The notes below the pieces were generated by a model, which was not told where the DNA came from, ran no database searches, and was given only the letters and a program-made list of their open reading frames with translations. DNA of 8,681 nt from Arsenophonus sp052174455. Its GTDB lineage: Bacteria; Pseudomonadota; Gammaproteobacteria; Enterobacterales; Enterobacteriaceae. The position numbers were made by a program, and so were the translations under genes. This document shows positions 1-7,325 of the stretch, piece after piece (within the stretch, counting starts at the first letter, position 1; every line of letters starts with the position of its first letter). The stretch covers positions 1-8,681 of the forward strand of contig JBQMRP010000017.1 of the NCBI GenBank assembly GCA_052174455.1. The letters are read 5' to 3'.

Positions 1-546
1 TCTCATGATAGAAATAGTTACAGAGATACCTTTAAAATAAAGAAAGTCCACGTTAATCCAGAGTCTTTAACAGATCTGCATGAAAGGTTTAACAGATCAT
101 GTTAATAATTTTGAATCGTCCATTATTGTTGATTTAGCTAGAACTACGTTAGGTTGTGGTGTTATTTTAAGAAAATTCAAACAATTAATGCATGCTATTG
201 ATGACTGTCATTAGTTATTTCTTCGATTATTAAAAATAATACAGAAAATAGTTAAATCAGATATGAGTTTTTAGTTTGCTAGTAAATCGAGATCAGTAAA
301 AATTAATAGGATAAAATTAGAAATTGAAGATGTTATAAATAATTTATCTATATTAATTATTTGGTAAGCTAAAATGTTTAATAAATTTCAGCGAATTTAT
401 CTCATCAGTGGTGGCTCATGGAGCCGCCTACTCATCTTTAATTAAAGATTAAATTGTTAAATATTTTTTAATATTTAAATAACAAAATATATCAACTTAC
501 TGATTTTCAATTTGCCTTAGTTAAATCAATTGCTGGTATAATTTAG
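1..546 (+). pseudogene. parM: parM/stbA plasmid-segregation ATPase pseudogene (5' end outside window)
   Basis: ParM is the actin-like ATPase that forms filaments pushing plasmid copies apart, coupled to DNA by ParR. Seen: frame 1 opens with DRNSYRDTFKIKKVHVNPES, which resembles the R1 ParM stretch beginning YYDRNN and then rejoining at DTFTIKDVKVMPES; about 20 residues between are missing. Frame 1 stops at 103-105. Frame 2 then continues from about position 86 with SSIIVDLARTTLGCGVI, the counterpart of the phosphate-2 motif LLIIDLGGTTLD, but with GG changed to AR and the final D to G. A later piece IYLISGGS (about 395-420) matches the VMVIGGGAEL region, and QFALVKSIAGII ends in a stop at 544-546, 11 bases before the parR start. 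The middle (about 180-390) is full of stops. Gene order parM-parR matches R1/R100-type plasmids. The start and the centromere would lie to the left. The gene is certainly non-functional. Confidence 0.8.
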
Positions 547-557
547 AGGAGGATTAA

Positions 558-884
558 ATGAGTGCTAAAAGAAAGAAAATCATTCTACACATTCATCCAG
601 ATTCCTTTATGGAGGATAAATTTGCAGATGAAATTCTTGATCAACAGTTAATCAAAAAAGGCGATTTTCTGAGAAAATGTTTCTTATCAGGCTTAGCTTT
701 GCATTTAGCTGACCATCGATTACTAAATATGATCTCATGTTTATTAGATGAAAATTTTAATCTCGAACAATTGAATAAAGTTTTAGCTTTAATATCAAAG
801 CCAAATAACACCATAAAAAAAGAAAATATTTCAGAAGAAAAAAAAGTTTTAGATGAAATTAAAAATAATTTTTTGTTGGGGTAA
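558..884 (+). CDS. parR: ParR/StbB-like plasmid partition DNA-binding protein
   Basis: 108-residue protein resembling the StbB/ParR plasmid-stability family (usually about 110-120 residues): DNA-binding adaptors with a ribbon-helix-helix N-terminus that bind centromere repeats and cap ParM filaments. Seen: a basic start (SAKRKKIILHIHPD) suited to a beta-strand DNA-binding arm, a central segment GDFLRKCFLSGLALHLADHR that is the most family-like part (compare the GLAL-x-x-x-D-x-R pattern of StbB), then LLNMISCLLDENF and a lysine/glutamate-rich tail. The start is set by a strong AGGAGG at 547-552, five bases before the ATG. It sits directly behind the dead parM, in the usual operon order. It is the only undamaged gene in the window, now without its motor partner. 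It may still bind DNA or autoregulate, or simply not yet have decayed. Family assignment is from remembered motifs, not a search. Confidence 0.75.
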   Translation: MSAKRKKIILHIHPDSFMEDKFADEILDQQLIKKGDFLRKCFLSGLALHLADHRLLNMISCLLDENFNLEQLNKVLALISKPNNTIKKENISEEKKVLDEIKNNFLLG

Positions 885-885
885 T

Positions 886-954
886 AAAGTAAGAGATCGA
901 GCAAGAGTATTACCGCTAATTATGACTTGGCTTGTTTTTGCATAAGCGATGGAA
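886..954 (+). pseudogene. Possible IS4-type transposase N-terminal scrap
   Basis: One frame reads VRDRARVLPLIMTWLVFA, a stop, then AM. This resembles the R-R-x-L-P-x-x-x-x-x-W-x-V-x-x-A-M-A pattern near the N-terminus of IS4-family transposases. It ends where the left inverted repeat of IS256 copy 1 begins, as expected if that element landed in it. No continuation was found beyond 2249. With only about 23 codons the call is weak; chance resemblance is quite possible. Confidence 0.3.
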
Positions 955-977
955 TTATGTTCATTTTTGATGTATGG
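955..977 (+). repeat. IS256 copy 1 left inverted repeat
   Basis: Starts TTATGTTCATTTTTGATG and ends TGTATGG. The same 23-base length and the same outer (TTAT) and inner (TGTATGG) bases appear in the right repeat read on the opposite strand; the middle has diverged. Confidence 0.6.
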
Positions 978-1019
978 AGTTTAGGAAATGTTGGAATATC
1001 CTGCTGATTAACTTCATAA

Positions 1020-2215
1020 ATGACTTCAACAACAGGGAGATGATGTGCCATGAAAATTTTACCCTATAAATATCTGTAAAACCAGAGATTATCGTAATCC
1101 CTTGCATAAAATGATCTGTAATATTTATTTGTCACAACGATCCATAGAAATGGATATTGGCGATCTTGAGATTAAAGTAGCTAAAATTGATAGATCATTT
1201 TGCGGCAACGGAATATGCTCAACATCTCGGGCTTCCTCCTTGCTACCGCATTATTTAAAGCCCGCGAAAGCAGAGAACAGTTATCCATTCCTGTACATGT
1301 GAGGCATATCACCGATGATTTTTACTAAACTCTGTGGCAGTTCTCGATGAGAAATACATGATTTTTCTGATAAAAATGGGTATCCCTCATCATCAGATTT
1401 GAACAGCAATGCCTTGAAGAGCACTAGTAATGGTGGTGTTCTGCGTGATTTAGGAATATGCACTACGTTTATTTCTAAGTTAATGGTATATACCACGTCC
1501 TGTCATGCATTGTAATCGCCTTTGCCTAGTAGTTGTTATTTGACGGCACCACGGCTATAAGCATAAGGAGCTTGTTGCGCTTGAAAATGTTTATCGAGAG
1601 TCAGAAATAAACTGTGGTTAACTCACCAATACCTTACGAGCACGTGACTTAACTATATCTCCTAGTGTTGCTACGGAAGACTCTGCCCTTGATTTTTTTT
1701 AAAATACAATAGCAAAGATATTCCTAAACATATAGCACCAACACCGTTAAGCTAGATAAAATAGCTAATGTCTTGGCTTCACTCCACAAAGATATTCAAT
1801 ACAGAAAGTTAAGGATAATTGCGGGAGTTATACTACTATAAAGCCGTGATCCCACTGATAAAGTCTTGATATTTTATTGATAAGGTTTTTAGCGCATCAT
1901 CCAATAATAAGAATGATAGAGAATAATCGAAAAGAACGGCTGGCATTGTATGCCTTCCTCTCAGCACGCTGGGTGCATCTAATAAAAACAAGAAACCCGA
2001 TTCTGGAATCGGGTTTTATAACACTAAACCTATGAAGTTGACGCATGAAGAAGTATAGTTCGAAAAAAAATAACCCTTTAATGCTATTTAAGCTGTTCTC
2101 TTCTACTCAAAAAGCTGAAACTAGATCATGGAATTTTAGCCTTGTCCATGGGTTGGCAAATAATTCCCAATTTAAGGATAGAAATAGATTCACGAAGTAT
2201 AAAAGTGAAACGTAA
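1020..2215 (+). pseudogene. IS256-family transposase pseudogene, copy 1
   Basis: DDE transposase of the IS256/mutator family, normally about 400 residues. Family stretches can be followed in order through shifting frames: YLSQRSIEMDIGDLEIKVAK (like YLPERTIQTGIGDVEVKVPK), SSLLPHYLKPAKAEN (LLPPYLKRTKSIE), VNGIYHV (first catalytic motif WVDGIYxNV, its Asp read as Asn), LVALENVYRESEINCG, LRARDLTISPSVATEDSALD (second Asp motif xGDGAL, Asp kept), IAKIFLNI then HQHR (KIFPxTRHQRCW), ENNRKERLALYAFLSARWVH (KDREELLAFYDFPAEHW), NPILESGF (NPIESTF with the catalytic Glu) and LMLFKLFSSTQKAET at the C-terminus, stopping at 2213-2215. The start is taken at the ATG in line with copy 2. Many stops and frameshifts make it inactive; the old open stretch at 1102-1302 is just one surviving piece. 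Confidence 0.88.
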
Positions 2216-2226
2216 CCTTACCAGTG

Positions 2227-2249
2227 CCATACACTATATTTGCTAATAA
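2227..2249 (-). repeat. IS256 copy 1 right inverted repeat
   Basis: Read on the minus strand it begins TTATTAGCAAATATAGTG and ends TATGG. Near-identical ends bound the transposase C-terminus side of copy 2 (4101-4123) and copy 3 (7293-7315), which defines the element boundary. Confidence 0.8.
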
Positions 2250-2377
2250 CTATTAATAGATAAAATATAGAGATATTTTAAATTTTTATTAATTTTAATG
2301 ATTATAAGCTATTTATAGTAGTATATTTAATATATTTAATCAGAAATCCCGGTAGATCAATAATCAGAAAGACCTTG
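2250..2377. other. AT-rich spacer upstream of dacC remnant
   Basis: Very AT-rich DNA between the end of IS256 copy 1 and the dacC start. It contains many TATAAT-like strings but no convincing promoter, repeat or gene remnant. Any original dacC promoter cannot be picked out. Confidence 0.5.
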
Positions 2378-3531
2378 ATGAAAAAAATAATAATTTGACG
2401 TGTGGATTAAGAGTCTATTATTTATTTTTCTTTCCTTGATGAAGTTTATGGTAATGAATTACAGATTATACTACAGCTTGATATAAAAGCTTAGTATTAA
2501 TGGATTACCATAGCGGTAAAGTTTTAACATCTGATAATCCAGATTAACGTTTATATCCTGCTAGTTTAGCAAAACTTATGACCAGTTATCTGGTGAGTCA
2601 AGTAATCAAAGTGGGTAAATTAACGTTAATGATTTTATCATCGTTGGAAAAATACTTGGATAATCGGTAATTCTGTTTTGAAAGAATCTTTTTAATGTTT
2701 TAAAACTTGAAGATATGATTTGGTTCTGGATTTAAATCGTGGTATTGTCATTCAATCTGCTAATAATGTTTGTATTGCATTGACGGATTACGTCGCGTGT
2801 AGTTAAACTGTTTTTATCGATCTAATGAAATAGTATATTGTTTCACTAGGATTAAAATACCCATTTTTAAAAACCGTACACGGCTTAGATTCAGAAAGAC
2901 AATTTAGAACTGCTCATGATATAGCGGTATTAGCCAAGGCATTAATTAGAGATGTATCTGATGACTATCTATTACATAACGAAAAAGTGTTTTTACACTA
3001 AAATTAAGGAATTTAATCGCCCATCATTTATTGTAGAGCAAAAACTTACAGGTGAATGTGGTTAAGCAAGATCACATCAGTATGGCTTCCTGTAATTTTA
3101 TTACATCAGTAACGAATGGCAAAATGCGATTTATTCTTGTTGTGTTTGGCGTATCGAGTGATCGCATTCGTTTTATTAAAACTGAAAAGCTGCTAAATTA
3201 AAGAAGTTTCGTTTTATAGCACAATTATTCCTATAACGTCAGGTAAACCATTTACTACTGAAAAGGTGTGGTAATCAATCTACGGTTTTATTGAGAACTG
3301 AAAAAGATGTAGTGATAAGGATCTCAAAAGGAAGGAAATAAGACCTAAAAGCAACTTATAACCTGAAGTTAGATTATCTCAAAGCAGCATTAAGAAAAAA
3401 TTATGTGGTAGGGACTATTAATTTCTTTTTAAATAATAAACTGTTTTATAAACACCCACTTCTAGTGAAAGAAGTGATAGAGCAAGGAGGATTTTTGAAT
3501 TGATTATGAGACTATATTGTCGTTATTATGC
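2378..3531 (+). pseudogene. dacC: dacC-like D-alanyl-D-alanine carboxypeptidase (PBP6) pseudogene
   Basis: Low-molecular-weight penicillin-binding proteins of this family remove the terminal D-Ala from peptidoglycan pentapeptides in the periplasm. Seen in several frames: VLMDYHSGKVLTSDNPD, YPASLAKLMTSYLVSQVIK (SxxK active site, Ser at 2563-2565 and Lys at 2572-2574 kept), DLNRGIVIQSANNVCIALTD (SxN motif kept as SAN, 2756-2764), TVHGLDSERQFRTAHDIAVL, GVSSDRIRFIKTEKLLN, and C-terminal NYVVGTINFFLNNKLF with VIEQGGFL. GVSSDRIRF and IVIQSANNVCIAL fit PBP6 (DacC: GAKTDRIRF, VIIQSGNDACIAL) better than PBP5. The KTG motif is lost: the NVDGMKTG position reads VNVVKQDH (about 3055-3075). The signal-peptide region after the ATG at 2378 stops after six codons. 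Numerous stops and shifts exist. The final amphipathic anchor helix is missing, apparently cut by the IS481 remnant that follows. Confidence 0.9.
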
Positions 3532-4098
3532 CTAGTTAGCAACCGACATAGTTTAATTAATTAACTCACTAAATTATAAAAAGACTCGTGGGTTTTTATA
3601 ATCAATTTTATTAAAAATAAATAAAGTGTTAACTAATTAAATTAGCTTTATATTTAATTAGTAGTTAAAAATCTAATTTTAACAAATTTTATTTATCCAT
3701 TAAAAATTTTTTTATGTTTACAAACAAGTTTCATTGCAACATTAAATTAATGAATATAACTCAGCGGATAACTAAGTTGATGTTTTATAAAAAATCATAC
3801 ATAAATGGGTAAATTCCTCTTTTCGGTGCTTGAATATTTTTGCAGACCAAAAAGGAGTCTGCAATTTTTTGTCTTATTCTGTAAGAACCTGGTTAATAGC
3901 CAGGGATATTCACGGTTAAGATTATGTAAGAAGGGTCGAGAATTACCGGTTGTTTTTAGTTTTTATAAAGACAGATAAAAATCATAGAGAGGCACAAGAT
4001 TTATGCCTATGAAAAAACAACGTCGTAAATTTTTGTTTAGCATTTGTAGAAGATATTTATATCTACGTGCAGCTAAACAGAGGCATAGCTTTTAAACG
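3532..4098 (-). pseudogene. IS481-type transposase remnant B, N-terminus missing
   Basis: Minus-strand relic of a transposase whose better copy lies at 5495-6213. Starting at the high-coordinate end: FKSYASV, stop, LHVDINIF (family KAYEPGYLHIDVKYL; first catalytic Asp kept), FTTLFFHRHKS (SRRYLFVAIDRAT), AINQVLTE, stop, DKKLQTPF (ITKLLTDNGKEFTDRLF; second Asp replaced), KHRKEEFTHLC (HEFDRLC), IKHQLSYPLSYIH, then FNVAMKLVCKHKKIFNG (RFNGRI..LKTHRFNSG). Further on, TLFIFNKIDYKNPRVFL and a final TMSVAN plus stop fit the C-terminal LQAMKDYFKVKAELF and YYLPVNNN of remnant A, but more loosely. It starts abruptly at the KSY residues exactly where IS256 copy 2 ends, so roughly the first third of the protein is absent. 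It also abuts the truncated dacC end. Inactive. Confidence 0.78.
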
Positions 4099-4100
4099 AA

Positions 4101-4123
4101 TTATTAGCAAATCTAGTATATGA
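4101..4123 (+). repeat. IS256 copy 2 right inverted repeat
   Basis: 23-base end matching the right repeats of copies 1 and 3 at nearly every position; the neighbouring IS481 remnant stops at about 4098. Confidence 0.75.
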
Positions 4124-4131
4124 CGGTCAGA

Positions 4132-5429
4132 CTAGGTTCAATTTTAATATTCCGTAAACCTATATTTCATTCTTAAATTTAATTTTCTTTATAACAAAGA
4201 AGTTAGCACTTAAATTCCCTTAAGTGGTTCTAATTTTTCTGAGAAGAATATAGCAGATTAAATAATCATTAAAAGTGTCCTTTTCTCGAATCACAGCGCT
4301 TCATGCGTAGCTTTATAAGCTCGGCTGTCGCAAAAGCTGATTCAAATTCGCATTCGTCGTTCTTATTGACACCACAGTGCGCTGATGGGAAATCGTAGAA
4401 TCCCAGTAGTTCTTTTTGATTATTCTCCAGTATCCTCATTGCTAGATAATACGCTGGAAATCTTACCAATAAAATATCAATGGTTTTATTAGTGGCATCG
4501 CAACTCTCTGCTAGCCAGGAATTCCCCCTTGCAGCTCACCCTTAACTTTTAGCTTCATACCTTTAAAAAATAAAGCGCCAGCACATTAGCTGTTTGTTTT
4601 TGTATGGTAAAGAGCATTTACACTGCGTGCCCGGGAATATCTTTACTATTTGCATTTCAAAAATAAGGGCGCCCGCAGCTACCTATCGTAAGCTTGGTAG
4701 ATATAATTAAGTCACGTGATCTCAATCCATTCAGAGTTCGTTTCAATTCGATTCTAACTCTTAATAAGCGTCATTGAGTAAAACTAGCTTCTTACATCTA
4801 TGATCAGTAACGTCAATACTAACTAGTAGGCAAAGACGATCAGTTTGCCTGACAGGAAGAAAATATATGATATCACTCAGAAATAAACATAATCCACGTA
4901 TCGCTTAAATCATGCAGCTACCATTGCCTGCGCTCTTCAAAGAATTCCTGTTTCAGTCTGCTGATGGTGTACTGGAAGAGAAACCATGTGATTAATCGAG
5001 AAAATCCCTAAAACTTTCGTTAAATCACCAGTGGATAATTCCTTGCATATACAAGACTATGGTAGCAACTTTTCTGGCTTTTGCATACTTTAGATAAGAC
5101 CAGCAGCCAAGGAGCTTTAGAAGCATATTCCGTTGCTGCTACAATTCCTGACCTTCAGCACTTTAATCTCAAGATCGATAAACCAGTCTGTGTATGATTT
5201 GTTATATAGCAAATAACCATTATGGATGACGATATAAACTCATCTATAAGGCGCGTTTAGCATATATATTTTTGCAGCATACCTTTAAGATCAGCCTCAA
5301 ATAACGGTACTATCAGCTTTTTAATAATATTAAAAATGAGCTCATACAAAAGATTACGGTAATATCTAATTTCGCGATACCTTTAGAGTAGACTTTTTAT
5401 GGCATATCATCCTTTGTTGTTGACATCAT
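4132..5429 (-). pseudogene. IS256-family transposase pseudogene, copy 2
   Basis: Same DDE transposase as copy 1. From the N-terminus: a start region ATGATGTCAACAAC (5427 downward), NIIKKLIVPLFEADLKGMLQ (the helical N-terminal segment, lost from copy 1), NGYLLYNKSYTDWFIDLEIK then VLKVRNCS (RNGYxxERTIQTGIGDxExKVPKVRDRS), ELSTGDLTKVLG (GISTGDFxEALxxLLG), VAAGALIF with IVKIFPGT (VGDGALGFW..KIFPxT; second Asp lost), DATNKTIDILLVRFPAYYLA, then RILENNQKELLGFYDFPSAH (KxREELLAFYDFPAEHW) and FESAFATAELIKLRMKRCDS with RKGHF (IESTFATVRLRTKRTKGCGSRKTT; catalytic Glu kept). Only the last 66 codons (4269-4469) remain open. Stop assumed at 4132-4134 by comparison with copy 1. The region between 4700 and 5000 is the least recognisable. 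Confidence 0.85.
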
Positions 5430-5471
5430 TCATGAAATGAATAAGCAGGATACGTCAGTCTCTCAAAAACT

Positions 5472-5494
5472 CCATACACTAATAATGAGTATAA
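5472..5494 (-). repeat. IS256 copy 2 left inverted repeat
   Basis: On the plus strand it begins CCATACACTA and ends TATAA, matching the right-end repeat of copy 1 (CCATACACTA...AATAA) over the same 23-base length; the central bases differ. Confidence 0.6.
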
Positions 5495-6213
5495 TTCTCT
5501 GCTGCTTACTGGAATTCGCGTGAATTCCTAAACTCCCTAGTATTTTATCTAGTCAGATCGCTGTTTAGGCAGTACTGAAAAAGGAATTTGCCTGAAATGA
5601 GACGGAAACACAGAAGTCGAAACCATAAAGCGCTTAAAAGCTATAAACCTGTTTATCTGCACATAAATATGAAATTTCTCCGCAAATGGCAAATGAAACT
5701 TTACGACGTTATCTTTTATAGATATAAATCGCGTCCATTAATGAGTTCTTATCCATCTTTACAAGGACAAAAGCGTAGTTAATGCTTGATGCTTCTTACC
5801 TGATCTTAGTCGGCATACCTCATAGTATCTATCAGTTACTTACAGATAATAACAAAGAATTTACAGATCCACTTTTTTATCTGAAAAACGTTTAATCACT
5901 AAAAATCAGGAATTTGACGGTTTGTTGTACAGAGCTTGATTATAATACAACTTAAGCTCGCTTAGGTATCCTCAAACGAATGGTATGGTAAACAATTTAA
6001 TTATTATATAAAAGATATGCTGAAAAACCAAAATTTCAATTCTGATCAAGAATTTAAGATCACTCTGCATTGATATGTTTGATTGTACAATCAGGAATTA
6101 ACCCAATCAGTATTAATAGTAAATCTTTATTACAGTTTATGAAAGATTACTTCAAAGTTAAAGCTGAATTATTCAATAATTATTCATACTATCTTCCGGT
6201 AAACAACAATTAA
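5495..6213 (+). pseudogene. IS481-type transposase remnant A, N-terminus missing
   Basis: DDE transposase of the IS481 group, normally over 300 residues; about the last 240 are represented. Seen in order: LLLTGIRVNS then SDRCLGS (family LLAVTREF..LDRCLRR), LKSYKPVYLHINMKFL (KAYEPGYLHIDVKYL; first catalytic Asp now Asn), then in the next frame PQMANETLRRYLL (PQMPDETSRRYLF), YQLLTDNNKEFTDPLF (second Asp kept), LRYPQTNGMVNNLI (PRRPQTNGMVERFNG; the catalytic Glu replaced by Asn), and a clean C-terminus LLQFMKDYFKVKAELFNNYS with YYLPVNNN and stop at 6211-6213. At least three frames are needed and several stops are present. The left boundary coincides with the end of IS256 copy 2, and the right boundary lies five bases from the amiD stop, in tail-to-tail orientation. 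Confidence 0.85.
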
Positions 6214-6218
6214 CCACT

Positions 6219-7058
6219 CTAATTTCTGTATTTCCCAACTAACGCACGGATAATTGCTTCTGTTTCAGCATCGCCATTACCACTTATATCAGCTTGGCGG
6301 AAATGAAGCTGAAATGTACTAATCGTTCTTCGTGTTTCCTCATCAAGTTCACCTGATTGTGGAATTTTATCATAACCATATTTTTGCAAATATTTTTGAA
6401 TAACTGCTGACACCCTAGCCGGCGCATAGGCTGATCGCCCTTCCAGATATTTTTTTAACAGTTATTTCATCTGGCCAAGCTCCAATACCAAGCTCACCTA
6501 AACGTTTCCATGGGAAAAGTTTACCTGGATCATGCTTTCTTAACGGAGCAACATCGCTATGTGCTAAGACATTATCTGGTGCTATGTTATATCTTTTTGT
6601 GATATCTTTAGCTAAAATAATGATAGCAGAAATTTGTTGTTCATTAAAAGGGTACCAAATCTTATCGCCAAGCATATCTTCAGTAAATCCTTTATTAACT
6701 ATTTCTATACCAACAGAGCTATCATTAAGATTTAGCCTACCGTTCCCAATTACTTAATCCTGCATGCCATGCTCTTTTATCTTCAGGAACTAGATTAAAT
6801 ATTATAGGTTTGCCGTTTTTTTATTTTTGGTATTTCTGGAATAAGATAATGAGCACTTACTTTAGCTTGAGTTAAAATTTGCAACGAGCGAGAATCATTT
6901 ACTGTCGTATAATGAAATATTAAAAATTTAACTCTATCATCTTGACTTATTAATGAAAAAGATTTTTTAATATAATAATTACCTCTATTAACGAGAGAGG
7001 TTTTAGATGAACAACCTATTATCATTAGCACCAATAACATTATAAACAATTTTCGCAT
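6219..7058 (-). pseudogene. amiD: amiD N-acetylmuramoyl-L-alanine amidase, three frameshifts
   Basis: AmiD is an outer-membrane lipoprotein that cleaves the amide between MurNAc and L-Ala, acting on anhydro-muropeptides and intact peptidoglycan. Frame-corrected length is about 280 residues, close to E. coli AmiD (276). Seen: a lipoprotein signal MRKLFIMLLVLMIIGCSS (lipobox Cys at residue 16, Ser at +2, fitting outer-membrane sorting); the amidase domain with IFHYTT (first zinc His), VSAHYLIPE, AWHAG, SSVGIEIVN (catalytic Glu), VLAHSDVAPLRKHDPG (second zinc His and zinc Asp), LFPWKRLGELGIGAWPDE; then a C-terminal peptidoglycan-binding domain ending AETEAIIRALVGKYRN. Three shifts break it: in a 7-T run at 6816-6822, near 6741-6750, and in a 7-T run at 6450-6456. 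Between them there is no stop. It may be a fresh pseudogene, homopolymer sequencing error, or a gene rescued by slippage. The start is chosen at 7056-7058, six bases after GGAG; an ATG at 7068-7070 overlaps that GGAG. Confidence 0.93.
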
Positions 7059-7118
7059 AATTATCTCCATATAAGTATTTAATACTCCATCACAAAAGCA
7101 TTACTTCTTATTACACTC

Positions 7119-7147
7119 TATTTACTTACCTAAATAATTTAAGTCAA
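7119..7147 (-). promoter_or_regulatory. Putative sigma-70 promoter of amiD
   Basis: On the minus strand TTGACT (7147-7142) is followed after 17 bases by TAAATA (7124-7119), about 60 bases upstream of the amiD start. Spacing is ideal and both boxes are near consensus. In DNA this AT-rich, chance matches are common, but position and orientation fit. Confidence 0.5.
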
Positions 7148-7159
7148 AAAATTTTGACT
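7142..7159. repeat. 18-bp perfect palindrome over the amiD -35 box
   Basis: AGTCAAAA, two A bases, TTTTGACT: a perfect inverted repeat whose left arm is the proposed -35 box of amiD. It could be an operator or the end of an older element. It lacks GC content and a following T run in either direction, so it is not a typical terminator. Confidence 0.45.
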
Positions 7160-7292
7160 ATATACTTAGTTTTTAGTACCAGCTTATTCAAAGCTCTATT
7201 TTTTAATTTAAAAAATAAACTATTTATAATATTTCAGTTTGTTTATATAATTTGTTATTTTTTATTATTACTATATGTCTTAGTAAGAAGAG
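7160..7292. other. AT-rich spacer, nothing recognised
   Basis: Extremely AT-rich sequence between the palindrome and the right end of IS256 copy 3. No gene remnant, tRNA or convincing hairpin was seen. Confidence 0.5.
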
Positions 7293-7315
7293 TTATTAAC
7301 AAATTTAGTGTATGA
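7293..7315 (+). repeat. IS256 copy 3 right inverted repeat
   Basis: 23-base end differing from the copy 1 right repeat at only three positions; it marks where the third element starts. Confidence 0.75.
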
Positions 7316-7325
7316 TTGTCAGTAG

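Larger units (their letters stand above)
955..2249 (+). mobile_element. IS256-family element, copy 1 (dead)
   Basis: About 1295 bp, bounded by 23-base imperfect inverted repeats at 955-977 and 2227-2249. Both share TTAT at the outer end and TGTATGG at the inner end. The interior carries a decayed transposase reading left to right. The element aligns with copies 2 and 3 along its length, including the short non-coding stretch after the transposase. It is about 100 bp shorter than copy 2, because the piece between CGTAATCCCTTG (about 1093-1104) and the following CATAAAATG is missing; in copy 2 this interval holds about 110 extra bases. No target-site duplication is visible next to the ends. Confidence 0.8.
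4101..5494 (-). mobile_element. IS256-family element, copy 2 (dead)
   Basis: About 1394 bp in minus orientation. The right end (4101-4123) begins TTATTAGCAAATCTAGTATA, and the left end (5472-5494) begins CCATACACTA on the plus strand. Both boundaries are independently supported because recognisable IS481 transposase sequence stops or starts within a few bases on each side. It aligns with copy 1 from end to end, including the leader between the left repeat and the transposase (shared TGTATGGAGTTT, TATCCTGCT and TCAACAACA). It holds about 110 bp that copy 1 has lost, so it shows the fuller length. Confidence 0.82.

Noticed and set aside
641..904. 87-codon minus-strand frame
   Set aside because: Antisense to the well-supported parR gene; Phe- and Ser-rich composition typical of the reverse strand of a Lys/Glu-rich gene.
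1281..1496. 71-codon minus-strand frame
   Set aside because: Antisense to IS256 copy 1 transposase.
1993..2016. Strong terminator-like hairpin (AAACCCGATT / AATCGGGTTT, then TTT)
   Set aside because: It lies inside the transposase of IS256 copy 1 and encodes the NPI-ES motif region (NPILESGF); the dyad arises from coding sequence, and flanking residues on both sides match the family.
3582..3601. Weak hairpin ATAAAAA...TTTTTAT as a dacC terminator
   Set aside because: Only A-T pairs hold the stem, and the position falls in the probable C-terminal part of IS481 remnant B.
3841..3870. Rho-independent terminator look-alike (TGCAGAC / GTCTGCA followed by T run)
   Set aside because: On the minus strand this is LQTPFWSAK, within the LTDNGKEFTDRLF region of IS481 remnant B. 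No gene ends nearby on the plus strand.
4003..4095. Short plus-strand frame starting MPMKKQRRKFLF
   Set aside because: Antisense to IS481 remnant B, whose bases align with 5634 onward; no ribosome-binding site.
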